Source of the DNA: Epiperipatus broadwayi
Taxonomy: Eukaryota > Onychophora > Udeonychophora > Euonychophora > Peripatidae
DNA length: 64,000 nt
Direction: 5' to 3'
Assembly (NCBI GenBank): GCA_028023455.1
Contig: JAQFVV010012441.1
Span: 4,463,911-4,527,910 of the forward strand
The notes under the pieces were generated by a model. The model had not been told where the DNA came from. It ran no database searches and worked only from the letters and a program-made list of their open reading frames with translations. Every line of letters begins with the position of its first letter. Position 1 is the first letter of the stretch. Both the position numbers and the translations under genes were made by a program. This document shows positions 13,608 to 26,379 of the stretch, piece after piece.

Positions 13608-14167
13608 GCATGACCCACCACTTTCCACTCTATCTCATAACACTGATACACTTGAACACATATATGTTGAAAAGATAAATAATCACCAATATACATATTT
13701 CATGCTAAACCAGCAATCATCAGTTGGTCCAGATTATCATCTCTACACATATATGTAATAAGTGCTCAGATATATATTAAGATAGCCAATTCTCATACTT
13801 TAATGGACAGGCTTCAATGCACTTCACACTCCAACTCTTCAACCATAACTTTAGGTCAACATGGGTGTAATCAGAATCTCAGACTCAGGGTGGCCTTTGA
13901 GTGTTCCATCATCAGATTTTCAATTGGATGGATGGTTGAAGAGTTGGAGTGTGGAGTGCATTGAAACCTGTCCATTAAAGTATGAAGATTGGCTATCTTA
14001 ATATATATCTGAGCACTTGCATATACATGTAGAGATGATAATCTGGACCAACTGATGATTGCTGGTTTAGCATGAAATATGTATATTGGTGATTATTTAT
14101 CTTTTCAACATATATGTGTTCAAGTGTATCAGTGTCATGAGATAGAGTGGATAATGGTGGATCATGT
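13608..14167. mobile_element. Fold-back element of family B with about 237-bp arms
   Basis: The left arm 13608-13845 is the inverted complement of the right arm 13933-14167, with an 87-bp spacer. Matching pieces include CCACTCTATCTCAT against ATGAGATAGAGTGG, AGCAATCATCAGTTGGTCCA against its complement near 14045, and CCAACTCTTCAACCA against TGGTTGAAGAGTTGG. Diverged copies at 5.0, 22.0, 36.8, 39.7 and 42.6-43.1 kb make this a dispersed family. No transposase. The 67-residue open frame in the left arm is not a gene. Confidence 0.8.
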
Positions 14168-14229
14168 GAAAGTCTATGATCATATACCGGATATATTACA
14201 TATATTGATACAGGTATATAATAAGCCTG

Positions 14230-17200
14230 TATTTCAGTTATGATATATTTTTGTTTGTTTTTTTAAAGAAAAAAATGATAAAAGTTATTTGTTATTATAT
14301 TATTTTAAATTGCTTTTGTTTTAAATGTTAAAATTCAAAGAAGTCATATTGTCAGAAATGTCAACATGAGTTTAAGTTCTCTGAATAATTACTGAATAAA
14401 ACAAAAGGAATAGATCTTGATTGTATCCATAACAATAGTATCTGAAATGACTTCATAAAACTGCATCAGTCAATAAAGGAGTATAAATAAAACCGTGATT
14501 CCAAGTTGAATCTCTTTTCTTATTTGTTGTTTTCTAAATATGATGTATCTCTAACAGTTTAATTAATATAATGCGTTAAGCATTAAATATTTTTGTTAAA
14601 AAGAAATGATGTATATATATCAAAAAATGTATATTATGGATAATATTATAGAGAGAAAAGTTTGACATTTATTCCTGAGGAAAAATGTAGATCTTTGAGA
14701 GTTTTAAAATAACAGCTAAAGTGGGATTTACTATTTGAAAATGTTACTTTGAAAAATTTAAAAAGAAAATGTTTATTTAAAGTTAAAGTGAATATATATA
14801 CACTGCACATATATATGAGTGTCAATGAATAAAATTAATAATTTACTAAGGATTCAGAAATAATAATGACATACTAGAAAAATATTTTAAAGTTATGAAG
14901 TTGTAAATAAGTGTTGACTTCTATGCATCTACATACATGTTTACATATATACAGAGTTTATGGATTATTGACACAGTAAAGGACATATTAATAACAGTCT
15001 CAACAAATAAAATTTTTAACATGGGAAATTACTTACACGTGCTTGTACTTTATATATATGCCAATGAAACAAAAATTTATAAGAATGTATAATAATAACA
15101 GCGACCATGACATTAATTATTTATAAAAATAATTATTTAAATGCCTTACTAGGAATGACCAATAGTCTGTTTAATAAATAAACTGCAAATATTGCACTCT
15201 TGTCTTATTAGATTACTGTATTCTAAAAATATTGAATTTATTTAATGGATTAATTAAATTTGGAACTCAATGAAGGAATTTAAAGAACTGAAGAACTCTT
15301 TGTGCTGAATATTAATCATTATTTACAGATTGTTTAGCTTATTTATGATATGTTATATATATGTTTTGAGAAAGAGAACGCTTTGAAAAAGGTACTTGTT
15401 ATTGTACCAAAACGTCAGCTATTTAGCTATTTTACCACACGGAGTATCCCGAAAATAATAATAATATGAAATTATCATTTATCCGTGAAAATATTAGAAT
15501 TAACATATATATATATGATTTGGTATTACTATTATTTTAAAAAAGACCCCTTTAATGTATATTTTAGGTGTGAGTGAGCATCTGAATGGGGACTCAACAA
15601 AAGAAAAATCATAATAATTTCAAATTTCATAATTAGTAATCAAAATAGATTTTGCTTAATAACTTGTTTAGATTTATCCATTTGATATCCTGCGTACAAA
15701 CTATAAAAAATTAGTGTTTTATTTTATAACTTTATTTGTTGTTTGAATGGATATTTTCCTCTGGTTTTTGGAAATATTTTTATTGTCTAGCTTTATTTTG
15801 ATAGTTCAAACAAATGCAATCTTATATAATATCCTAATCTATATTATTATGATATATTCTTTAATTTTCTACTGTTCATTTAAAAAAAAATAATTATTAT
15901 TTATTAAATTTGAATTCTGAGTTTTATTTAAATTAATAAATATAAGGTTTAGCAATAATAATTTATATTTTCTTTTATTGTAAACATGAATGCACAAAAT
16001 CTAATTAGTAAGTAAAATAAATATTATCATTATACTAGCATCCAATAATTACTAAACGTTAATCTAATATTTTTATAAACACCCATTGGTATCAAAACTA
16101 TTAATACATTCTTACAATAAATTTCTATATATATATTGAGCCTAGTATCGTCATACATTTTGAATATAAGATAATTTTACCACACAGTAGCATAAGAGTT
16201 ATTTATGAGTGGATACCAAGATAAATTTATTAATAAATTTTAGATTATTCTAACATGGACTTTAGTTATTTTATTAATAAAATCCTGCTTAATATTCGCT
16301 CATTTTAGTCTATTAGAATTGATTGATTAACTAATATAGCTTTATTAGTTTTAGTTCGCATATTTACTCCATCACATATTTATATTATTTAATTAGTATT
16401 ATTTTAAATTTCCATGTTACAATTTATAGGTTATTAATAAGTGCTAACATTTTCCTATTACAATTTTATCGGTATAAATTTGTTGTTTAAAGCTAGGGCA
16501 TATGAATAAAATCTTTCATTTTTCTTATCTCATTTTTTAACCATTATCAATTTTGGAACACTTGATTTGGGTCTTTGAAGAATATCTCCCTCTTGTTCAT
16601 TTTATACCATTATACCATATATATATAGTAGCAGAACAAAAAGTTGCACCACCGGTTTGGATAGCACGTTTATAACTGAGAGGGAAAGAGGATGATGAAA
16701 TAACCTTTATTACTACCCTTAAAGTTAGAGTGTGATATATAACAGATTGATATGGGGCTATACTCTTCTTTTAATGCACCACAGATTTGAGAGTCATTTG
16801 TGACAAATAAGATATATCAAAACCACGATGGATTGATCTTGTTTAATTATGGCTTGCAAACTGCAATGCTATTTGTGTTAGAATAAATATGTGTGTGCTA
16901 ACCTCTGATATAGCCCCAATCATTTAGGCAGCATTTTTAATAGGTTAAAATTGTGTAATGAGAAGTAATAACTTTAGGATAACCTGAATAGAATATAGCT
17001 GAATCATTGTTTGTCCTATGTAATAAAATGAAAATGAATTCTGAAATTGTACATCATTTTCAAGTGAATAAAATATAAATCAAAGACAAATAATACAAAT
17101 TTTATAATACCCATGAATAATAGTATCGTTCATAATAAAATGAATATAATATACTAGACTAAATGAACGCCAATCAAAAAAATAAATATTCAGCATTTAA

Positions 17201-19850
17201 AATAATCTTTTATTTAACAAAACTAAACAATGATGATAATTTTGATTATAGCATCCTGAGTTCAGAGAGCATTTAGAATAAACAGAAAACAAACAAGATC
17301 ATAACTTCAAATACCCTAAATACAAACCTTACTTAGATTAAAAGAAAGCACTTAAATCAAATATCATTGTCCCAAACAGTGATATATGCTGAAGATATAT
17401 TTCATTTATAATCCAATGAAAATAATAATACATTATTCAACAATTAAATTCGAATATACCTAACAAATCAAACATTGCTTGTAAAAATATAAACTTATAA
17501 TAAAATTTAAAGATGTTAATATCTAAATAAAAAAATTCATGAATGATTGAGATAACATCTTTAGTATATTCTATAAGTTTTACAATATGCAAAATATTTA
17601 AATAAATATAAAACCAAATAATTAATTTTAATTCCTAGTTTAATAAAATAATAAATTATACTACCTCAGCTATGCAACATTTTTATATTGACTTTACTTC
17701 TGCTAATCACATTATTTATAACAAGATAAAATACTTAATAAGGATGTAATATCAATAAAGCTATAAAATAATTTTGAATCTATAGTATCCAATCATACCA
17801 GTATATAAAATAAATAATAGATTTCTATTGAATATTTACTTAAGTACAATTAACTAATATCAATTTTTTTTTAATTTTCTAAAACTAAATTATTAAAACT
17901 ATATATTATAACAATCAAAACATACAAAATAACTATTAGCATTTATTATAATAGAGTATAAATATTAAAATTTAATAGTTAATTGGATTTATGATTTACA
18001 GCAATTTAATTTAAATATAATTAGTTCAAATCATTCTGACACATAACTAAACAAAATATATTACTATCAGCTTTATAATTGAATAAGATTAAGATCTATT
18101 AGCCAACCATGAACTCAATATAGTACTTATCCAAGCAATAATAATTTATATACACTATGCAAATATTGGATTATGATTATCATATAAAGTTTATATCTAG
18201 TCAAATAATGACTATTTAATTCAATATAAAAAATAATATAACCATACTCACTTACTAATCCAGGTATTTGATTTCTGGATTATGTGATATAATTATTTCA
18301 AATAAACTTTATAATACAGTCAGTTTATCTCATCTCACTTAACTGATATTAATCAATGAATTCATATTGCACAATTGAACAATATTCAGGCAAGTTTATT
18401 TGATTTAATTTAAATTAAAAAGTTATTAATAAAATGATTATCAATTATATATATATATATGAATAGATTGTAAACAATGATATGTACACATATGACCTAA
18501 TTGTATGTATAATAAATCATCAAATGACATTAATTTTATATTTAAATATATGATTGATATTAATCTCCAGTTATTTAATACCAAACATGAAATACATATG
18601 TCTATGTAACATAAACATGTTGTGGGACATTTGTACTTTCCAAGATACTAGAGTGTTTAATATATACATCTTTTATATAATTAATCATATATATATTTAA
18701 TAAAAATATACATATATATATAAAGATGAATCTAGTTATTTGTAATATAAATTTAAAAGAACAAAATAAAGTGAACTTATTGTGATAAAATATTTTTGAA
18801 CTAATATAAATGATACACCTGAAGTTAATATTAAAATTAATAAAAAAAGAATATTTTTTAAATATTAAAATAATTGCTCTGCCACAAATATGATAAACAT
18901 AGGAAAATGGAACTCTCTTATATTTTGATATGTAAATAGATTGCTATTCAACTTAAAACTATACATGATTTATCAATAAAGTGTATACATTCAAATCAAT
19001 AGAAATAAAAAATGTATCAGTAATAATGACAAACATAAACAAATGACCTCAGTGAGAGTCTTTAAATACTGTATTTCCAAAAAGATATCATAGTTCTAGT
19101 GTCTATTTCAAACTATGACATAATAGTATGTTTTTGTTCCACAGAAAATATAATTGATTTGCAAAAATGTTTTAAATACAAAGTACATTTTATTGATTCC
19201 AATGTTATATATACATATCCAAATTATTCTTTCACATGATAATTATTCAGTCAACACAATGTTGCACACATAAGTATTAGTTCATGTTCATAATAATATG
19301 AAAAGGTATCCTTTAATGAACAAGTATTATTTCAAAATACTATGAATGACTAGATGATAGCTTTATCTAGAACAGTATGATGGGAAATTAAACCTATTCA
19401 TATCTTAGAAAAATTTGATCAATCAATCTAATGAAATTACCTAGGCAGGTAAATATAACTCTTGTACAGCATCTAATATTTGAATTCTATTTTTAAAATA
19501 TAAGCTACATCCATTTCAAAAGCTATACATTTTCTGATGGTTCATGATGTAATGAAACAACAATTCCAATGATTTTCCTTTTATAATAAATTGTCATTTT
19601 TCCCATAAAATTTTCTCAATAAGCTACTTGAGTTTATGGGCAAACAATGTTGTTTCTAACCCCTCCATTTTTTCAGGAAATTATAACTTTTATGATAAAT
19701 AAAAACATAATATAAAGAAAGTTATACATGCTTCTGTTTAAAGCAAAAATAGAAAAGAGAAGAGCAAGTTCAAACTATTCAGTCCTATTTATAATGTTTT
19801 CTTATAAAACTATATGTAACTTTAGTTATACTATCTATTCACTGTTTTAA
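14230..19850. other. AT-rich noncoding DNA, no gene seen
   Basis: No gene-like ORF. A motif at about 15386-15420 (GGTAC, 7-nt loop, GTACC, then AAAACGTCAGC) resembles a small stem next to a repeat end. From about 17.0 kb the plus strand is visibly poor in G and rich in A and C, a strand asymmetry that continues to about 20.9 kb. Confidence 0.45.
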
Positions 19851-19859
19851 GCAATTTAT

Positions 19860-20360
19860 GGTAGTGTTTTATAAATAAAAAAATCTTATTTCACAATAAT
19901 GACAAATAAAAATAAATACTTTAAAATTATTACATACAACAAAAATGTACTTTACAATATGGATACTATTTTCCACAACAATAAAAAATAAACAATTTAC
20001 ACTACATTTTCAATATATTACACTGGAAATATATATTTTTATACATAACATAGAAATAAAAAGGACAGATATATTTAAAATATTAAACATTTGTATTGCT
20101 GATAATTTACTACCATGCATGCAATAATTAAAACAAAACATAATAAAAATAATAATTTCATCCAAATCATATGCTTTACTATTCACATATTTATTTTTCT
20201 TTTTAAAATGAATTTTGACAATTTAAAATCTTACAATGCAATTAATAATAAATGGTCAACATATCCATCATTCAAAAATCAAATAAGAATGAAAGAAAAA
20301 AAATAACAGGCATTTTCTCACATAATAAAATATATTTCAAATTTCACTAGGTACAATATA
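19860..20360. repeat. Old duplicated AT-rich segment, copy 2
   Basis: Collinear with about 60-600, as shown by AATAAAAATAAATACTTTA, CATACAACAAAAATG, ACACTGGAAATA and TATGCTTTACTATTCACATA. Two 60-63 residue open frames inside it are not preserved in the other copy, which argues against coding. Confidence 0.6.
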
Positions 20361-20369
20361 TAATATCAT

Positions 20370-20870
20370 TAAAAGTCAGTCAATACTTAAGTAATCCCAA
20401 TATCATTAACAATCCATAATTTCAGACTGTTATCAAGGCAACCTTCTTTTCACAATAAAGATGGATTTCCAATTTAACTATTGGTGTAATATATTCATAT
20501 AAACATGAAAGACTGCAACATGACCACAGAGATTGAAATTATTGATACAACAAATTTTAAATAAACCTCTTTAACAGGCAAATATAATTTATTCTAAATG
20601 CAGACTAATAAGTAGTAATTTATAACATTACAAACTCCAATTATAATTCTCAATTTGCACTCAAAGTATAATATAATCATTAAAACCCAATCAACACTTA
20701 AACAATCACAATATCTCTAACAATCAACAATTTCAAACTGTTGTCAAGGCAACTCACTTTTAATAATAAAGGTGAATTCCACCTTTATTAATGGTCAATA
20801 TATACGTGTTCTAATATATTTATATAGACCCTAAAGATTGCAACTTGACTACCTTTATATATATCTAATA
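20370..20870 (-). repeat. Dispersed repeat family C, tandem dimer
   Basis: The unit recurs about 313 bp apart. GTTATCAAGGCAACC near 20428 and GTTGTCAAGGCAACT near 20741 are each preceded by AATC(A/C)ACAATTTC-like sequence and followed by an ATAAAG(A/G)TG(G/A)ATTTCC block. On the minus strand it matches 62.28-62.71 kb. The second unit has a local palindrome, AGGTGAATTCCACCT. Confidence 0.6.
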
Positions 20871-21954
20871 GATAAAACCACTGCCATTAGCATATTTAAT
20901 ATAAAAACACAATAGAATATATGATTAATATTTTTTTCTTTAAAAATTAATACCCTTTCAATGCATTTGATGTCCAACACATTGTTAGTAAACTATAACA
21001 CTCAAATTTTAAATATAATTCTTAAATGCTTTAAATAACTTAAAAATTCTGTTTGTTTGTTTGATCAAATCTAATAACTAATTTTCAATATACTTTTATT
21101 GAATAATTTTTTCTAAATTTTGTACCTTAGGAATTGATTCCAATATAATATTTTGTCCATCCAGTTGTGTAGAAGAACAGGATTGGTGGTCAAATTTGGA
21201 ACTTTGTTGACATTAGTTCAGTAAATTTTCAGTAAGATGCAGTAATTGGTGGTTTATTTTTTTAAAAAAAAATATGCTTTGGGACTGAATTTCATAACTG
21301 ATTCATTAAAAAGGCTGAACAGTTAATTAAATAAAAAAAAGAAACGAAGGATGTAGTCTTAATTTCTCTTGAACTAAAGTTGCTTTTTTAAAAACTGCTG
21401 CCTTTGTAAAGACAAAAGTCTTATAAATAATTATTAACATGCAAAAATATGATGCCATTATTTTGATAGTCAATTTTTAAATTTGAATATGAATAGCTAG
21501 AAAAAGTTCATTGCAAATTATCTGAATGCTAAAAAATAAAAAAATATTTTATATAAAAATGATTTTTATTTAATTTGATGAAAAAATATTTTTTTTGCTT
21601 CCATGACAATTTTGGTTATGAGGTATTCATAAATAAATTAATTCAATCATTATTTTTAAAATTAATGATCAAATTTCATTAGTTTATGGATGGACTACTT
21701 CTTAACTCAAGTTATCTATAATGATCAAAATTGTCATTGAGGAAAAATAACTTTTTTTTATTTTTCACACATTATTCAAAACTTTTTATAAAATATTTTA
21801 TGTATATATTATTTTTTAAGTTGAAGTATTATAGTTTGTTAACTGTGAATAGAATGGCAGTCTATAGATTTTTGATAGAAAGATTAAATTATGTATTGCA
21901 TTATATTATTATATAAGGAATTTGCACACAGACTTTCAAGCTTGCTTCAGCTAT

Positions 21955-22115
21955 TTAATCTATCTTATACAACTGACACACATCTGTGAAAAAGATAAAC
22001 AATCTCCAATATATGTATCTCATGTTGAACTAGAACTCATCAGTTGGAGATCATTTATCTTTTATGCATGTATGTGCTCATACGTGTCAGTTGTATGAGA
22101 TAGACTGGAAAGCTA
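21955..22115. repeat. Fold-back copy of family B
   Basis: The left arm contains CTTATACAACTGACACACAT and AAAGATAAACAATCTCCAA. The right arm contains TTGGAGATCATTTATCTTTT and GTGTCAGTTGTATGAGATAG. The centre carries the family landmark ACTCATCAGTTGG. Confidence 0.6.
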
Positions 22116-23056
22116 AGGGGAGATTGAAAGTCTGTGTTCAAATCTCTTATATAATTACATAACTCCAGGTATATAAATTATACTTGTTTTCAAACAAATA
22201 TTCCATTATAGTATTTATATAACATATATATAAATTGTTTGTAATATTTTTAACTAAATTGTTTTAGTTCTTCACTTTTTATTTTTTACAGAAAAATGTA
22301 CAATATATGTCGAAGTTCAACAGTTTTGAAATACTAAAATTTTTATTATTTATTATTCATAAACAAATTATTATTTTATGCTAGAAACATCATAGTAGTA
22401 TTTTATTATCAGATATTAATTTATTCATTTTATATTGAACAATTTATTTTAGTTGTGAGCTTACTGGTACATTGTTAGCTATAAAACATTAGATCTGCTG
22501 TTGCGAGCATTTAGTCACTGCTTACTACGGAAAGTTTTATTAAATTCTAATCTCTCATGTGAGTATTTTTAAGAAATATACTCATGTGTCCTTTATCGTG
22601 TTAAAAGTTTTTCTTTATTTATTATTTGATCATAAAAATGAGCATAATTGTTAAAACTAATTATATATATATTTAAAAACTTGAAGTTCAGTTTGACATA
22701 TATATTTTCAAATAATTTTCAACTTTTTTATGTTTTGAATAATAATTGAAAGTTATTACAATGTTTAAATAAAAACTATATAGCTGTACTTGTTAGAGTT
22801 ACAATGAGGTTACAAGCTCCTGATGATGAAGGTTACGATAAAATAATATTTTTAGGAGAGTTTGATAGATTTTTCCATCAAAGATTGTCACCTAGAATCA
22901 TAAACTTCTTCAGATGATGAAAATTAAATTGATATTATTCATTGCCATTGGATATATTGACCAATTTAAATAAATATAGCTTATTAAAAAAATATTTTGA
23001 ATAATGAATTAGAAATGTAAAACTGTATGTCTTATTTTGTTAATAAAATAGTATTT

Positions 23057-23962
<906 letters not shown>

Positions 23963-24234
23963 ACATATATATTAATGAAGATTCAAAAAGGAGTTTGCTG
24001 TTAGCTGAAAGAAGACCCTTTGATTCCTCTTGTAGACCTTAAAGGAACGGAGCAGAACAAATTCCTAATGTCTCCATATGTTCTTGTTATTGCAGCATGG
24101 ATGGGATATCAACAACATGAATTAGCCAGTGTGATGAGTTTATTGGTTTTTTAACTCTGAGTTTAAGACCAAGAAACACTATGGCTTTCATTTCAGTTAC
24201 CTGATAAGGCAGAATGAATGTGTGTGTGAATGAA

Positions 24235-24385
24235 AATTTTTTTCTAATAGAGATGGATGGATGAAATAAGAAAGTGTGCAGGAATGATGTGAAGAGAGGC
24301 TAGATATTGGAGAAGATTGATTGAACTTAGAGAGACCTTCATCCTGCATTGGATTGATAATGGTTGACAATGATGATCAGTTATG
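24235..24385 (+). mobile_element. RTE-like LINE 3' terminal fragment
   Basis: The DNA encodes a broken version of the C-terminal tail of RTE-type LINEs: TGGATGGATGAAATAAGAAA (W-M-D-E-I-R-K), then R-R-L-I-E-L-R-E-T-F-I and ILHWIDNG, ending in a GACAATGATGATCA stretch. It closely parallels the better copy at 61929-62227, which is on the minus strand. Only the 3' end is present, as expected for a 5'-truncated retrocopy. Confidence 0.75.
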
Positions 24386-24389
24386 ATAT

Positions 24390-24735
24390 ATTAGAGAATA
24401 GAAGTGGGGAGATAATATCCATTAACTAGAGATAAACTTAAAGTTTTTGATGTTACTAAGAAATTATCAGTTACTACTAATTGACAATTCCTGAGGCTAA
24501 GCAAGTTTTTCTCATAAATCTATAATAGCTTTTTTGTTGGGGATCTTTTGTTAAAGTAAAAGGAATCTTTAATAATAATGAATAGAAATGAGGTGATACT
24601 ATCCATTAAATAGATAATTTTTTAATAACATCATAAAGTGTAAGTTTATCCTCTAATTAATGGATATTATCTCATTTCTATTCATTATTCTAATTACAAT
24701 CCATAGAAACATTTAATTCAATATATATATATGTT
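24390..24735. repeat. Dispersed repeat family D, direct and inverted copies
   Basis: 24395-24530 matches 5410-5540 in the same orientation. A second piece at 24578-24620 is inverted against 24646-24690 (GAATAGAAATGAGGTGATAC against ATTATCTCATTTCTATTC), giving a short hairpin. The right end (AAACATTTAATTCAATATAT) is the complement of 5370-5395. The region is a composite of rearranged copies. Confidence 0.55.
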
Positions 24736-24753
24736 GATACGAAGATTTACATG

Positions 24754-25411
24754 GGTTCATCCGTGTTAAAATATTTTAAAATACTGACATTTTGACTTGG
24801 TAACACAAGTCATCCACTGAGTAATAAAAAGTAGAAAGACGGTTGTAGAGGCATTACAATCACTGATTTAAAAAACGTTAAATTTCCTCCAATAGCAAAA
24901 ATGTTAAATTAAGAATGTTTTTTTAAAAAAATATTTCCAAATAGGAGGAAGTTTGCTTGTATCATCTCGCTTATTGATACAATCTGGCCTTTTAAGTATC
25001 TCAATGGCTTCTCTAATTTTGCACTGGTAAAGATTATCACATCTGGATATGATCCTGGTACTAGAAAAATTAATTTTATGACCTGAATCCATAGTATGGA
25101 GTGAGAGTGCTAATGATGATGAATGTTGTTTAACTGCATTAGCATGCTCATCTCATGATGCGATGATTACTCATACCTATGTAAGAAGCCTTACAATTTT
25201 CACATGAGATTTAATAAACACCATGAGATTCAAGAGGGATTGAATCCTTAGGCTTGGTTATTATATTGCTGATCTTTTGATGAGTAGAAAATGCTGTTTT
25301 TATATTATGGCATTTTAATATACATCCAATACTGTCTGTAGTACTTTTTACATTTGGAACACAAATCCTAATAGCTGATTTATCATCTTTTTGTTTCCTA
25401 TTTTGTCCATT
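24754..25411 (-). pseudogene. Penelope-like element 3' fragment (GIY-YIG endonuclease region), family P1
   Basis: On the minus strand the first part (about 25400-25210) reads SAIRICVPNVKSTTDSIGC, then KPKDSIPLESHGVY: the linker and start of a PLE GIY-YIG domain. It continues with ISCENCKASYIGMSNH (about 25208-25160), giving the paired GVY and YIG motifs. After a frameshift comes DEHANAVKQ, then HKINFSSTRIISRCDN and KIREAIEILKRPDCINKRDD, matching the conserved PLE C-terminus (a basic R-x-I-x-E-A segment followed by N-R-D-x-x-x-x-L). A TAA sits where the other arm has CAA. The reverse transcriptase is missing, so this is a 5'-truncated remnant and inactive. Confidence 0.85.
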
Positions 25412-25889
25412 TTGAATCTCATGGTGTTTATCAAATCTCATGTGAAAATTGTAAGGCTTCTTACATAGGTATGAGTAATCATCGCATCACGAGATGAGCA
25501 TGCTAATGCAGTTAAACAACATTCATCATCATCAGCACTCTCCCTCCATACTATGGATTCAGGTCATAAAATTAATTTTTCTAGTCCCAGGATCATATCC
25601 AAATGTGATAATCTCTACCAATGCAAAATTAGAGAAGCCATTGAGATACTTAAAAGGCCAGATTGTATCAATAAGCGAGATGATACAAGCAAACTTCCTC
25701 CTATTTGGAAATTTTTTTTAAAAAACATTCTTAATTTAACATTTTTGCTATTGGAGGAACTTTAACGCTTTTTAAATCAGTGATTGTAGTGCCTCTACAA
25801 CCGTCTTTCTACTTTTTATTACTCAGTGAATGACTTGTGTTACCAAGTCAAAATGTCAGTATTTTAAAATATTTTAACACGGATGAACC
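25412..25889 (+). pseudogene. Inverted copy of the P1 PLE 3' end (right arm of the palindrome)
   Basis: This arm is the inverted complement of 24754-25233 (about 480 bp, few differences). On the plus strand it encodes GVYQISCENCKASYIGMSNH and, in a shifted frame, DEHANAVKQ, SGHKINFSSPRIISKCDN and KLPPIWK. Both arms share the frameshift before DEHAN, so the inverted duplication arose after that damage. The sequence after the coding part (ACAACCGTCTTTCTACTTTT, ACACGGATGAACC) would be the 3' UTR. Confidence 0.85.
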
Positions 25890-25957
25890 TGCAAAATATG
25901 TCTTTTATATATATAAATTAATGGTAAATGCAATATTATAATTTAAATTCTTTTGTA

Positions 25958-25993
25958 GCTCTTTCGATTACATGGTAATCCTCATCAGCTTTA
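25958..25993 (-). ncRNA. Hammerhead-like core motif (weak)
   Basis: The minus strand reads CTGATGAG, then GATTAC-CAT-GTAATC (a perfect 6-bp stem), then GAAAG, which is the CUGAUGA / stem II / GAAA layout of a hammerhead core. It lies about 70 bp beyond a PLE end, and PLEs are known to carry hammerhead ribozymes. There is one extra G before the stem, and I cannot find convincing stems I and III or a cleavage triplet. It may be a relic or a coincidence. Confidence 0.2.
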
Positions 25994-26262
25994 ACTGAAT
26001 TTCAAATTTTTTAAACTTAATGTTACATATATTTCCATAAGCTGTTAATTTTTTTTTTTATATACATAATATTTTTTATAATGGGTATTGTATTTTACAT
26101 TTTAATATATACATAAATAGGGTATCTGTCTGTTATTCCTAGATCTGTGTTTGAGTTTAGGGAAAACAAATCTTTAAAAAATGTTCAGATTTCAATCAGG
26201 CCTAGGACTTTTTTGTCTGATACAGTACTCCAGTAGGTCCATTTAACTATTTAACAATGGTT

Positions 26263-26379
26263 GTCAAGCATTGTTAGCTCAGAGGTTAGCGCAGCCTCCT
26301 TGCAAGTAAACAGTTGTTTGCAGATGGTTGTTGCGGGTTTGCCTCCTGGCCGATGCTATGATATATGGAAAAAAAAACC
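26263..26379 (+). mobile_element. tRNA-derived SINE (family S1), copy 3, with near-perfect TSD
   Basis: Starts GTCAAGCATTGTTAGCTCAG, has box-A-like TTAGCTCAGAGGTTAGCGC and box-B-like GCGGGTTTGCCTCC, and ends GATGCTATGATATATGG plus an A run. Flanking repeats ATTTAACAATGGTT (26249-26262) and ATTTAATAATGGTT (26380-26393) differ by one transition, consistent with an older insertion than copies 1 and 2. Confidence 0.85.

Noticed and set aside
16740-16920. Inverted pair GATATGGGGCTATA / GATATAGCCCCAATC
   Set aside because: Only about 14 bp pair, with no second copy in the window. Could be chance.
25211-25441. 76-residue minus-strand open frame treated as a separate gene
   Set aside because: It starts inside the inverted arm, and its informative part is the linker of the PLE GIY-YIG region, so it belongs to the PLE fragment.
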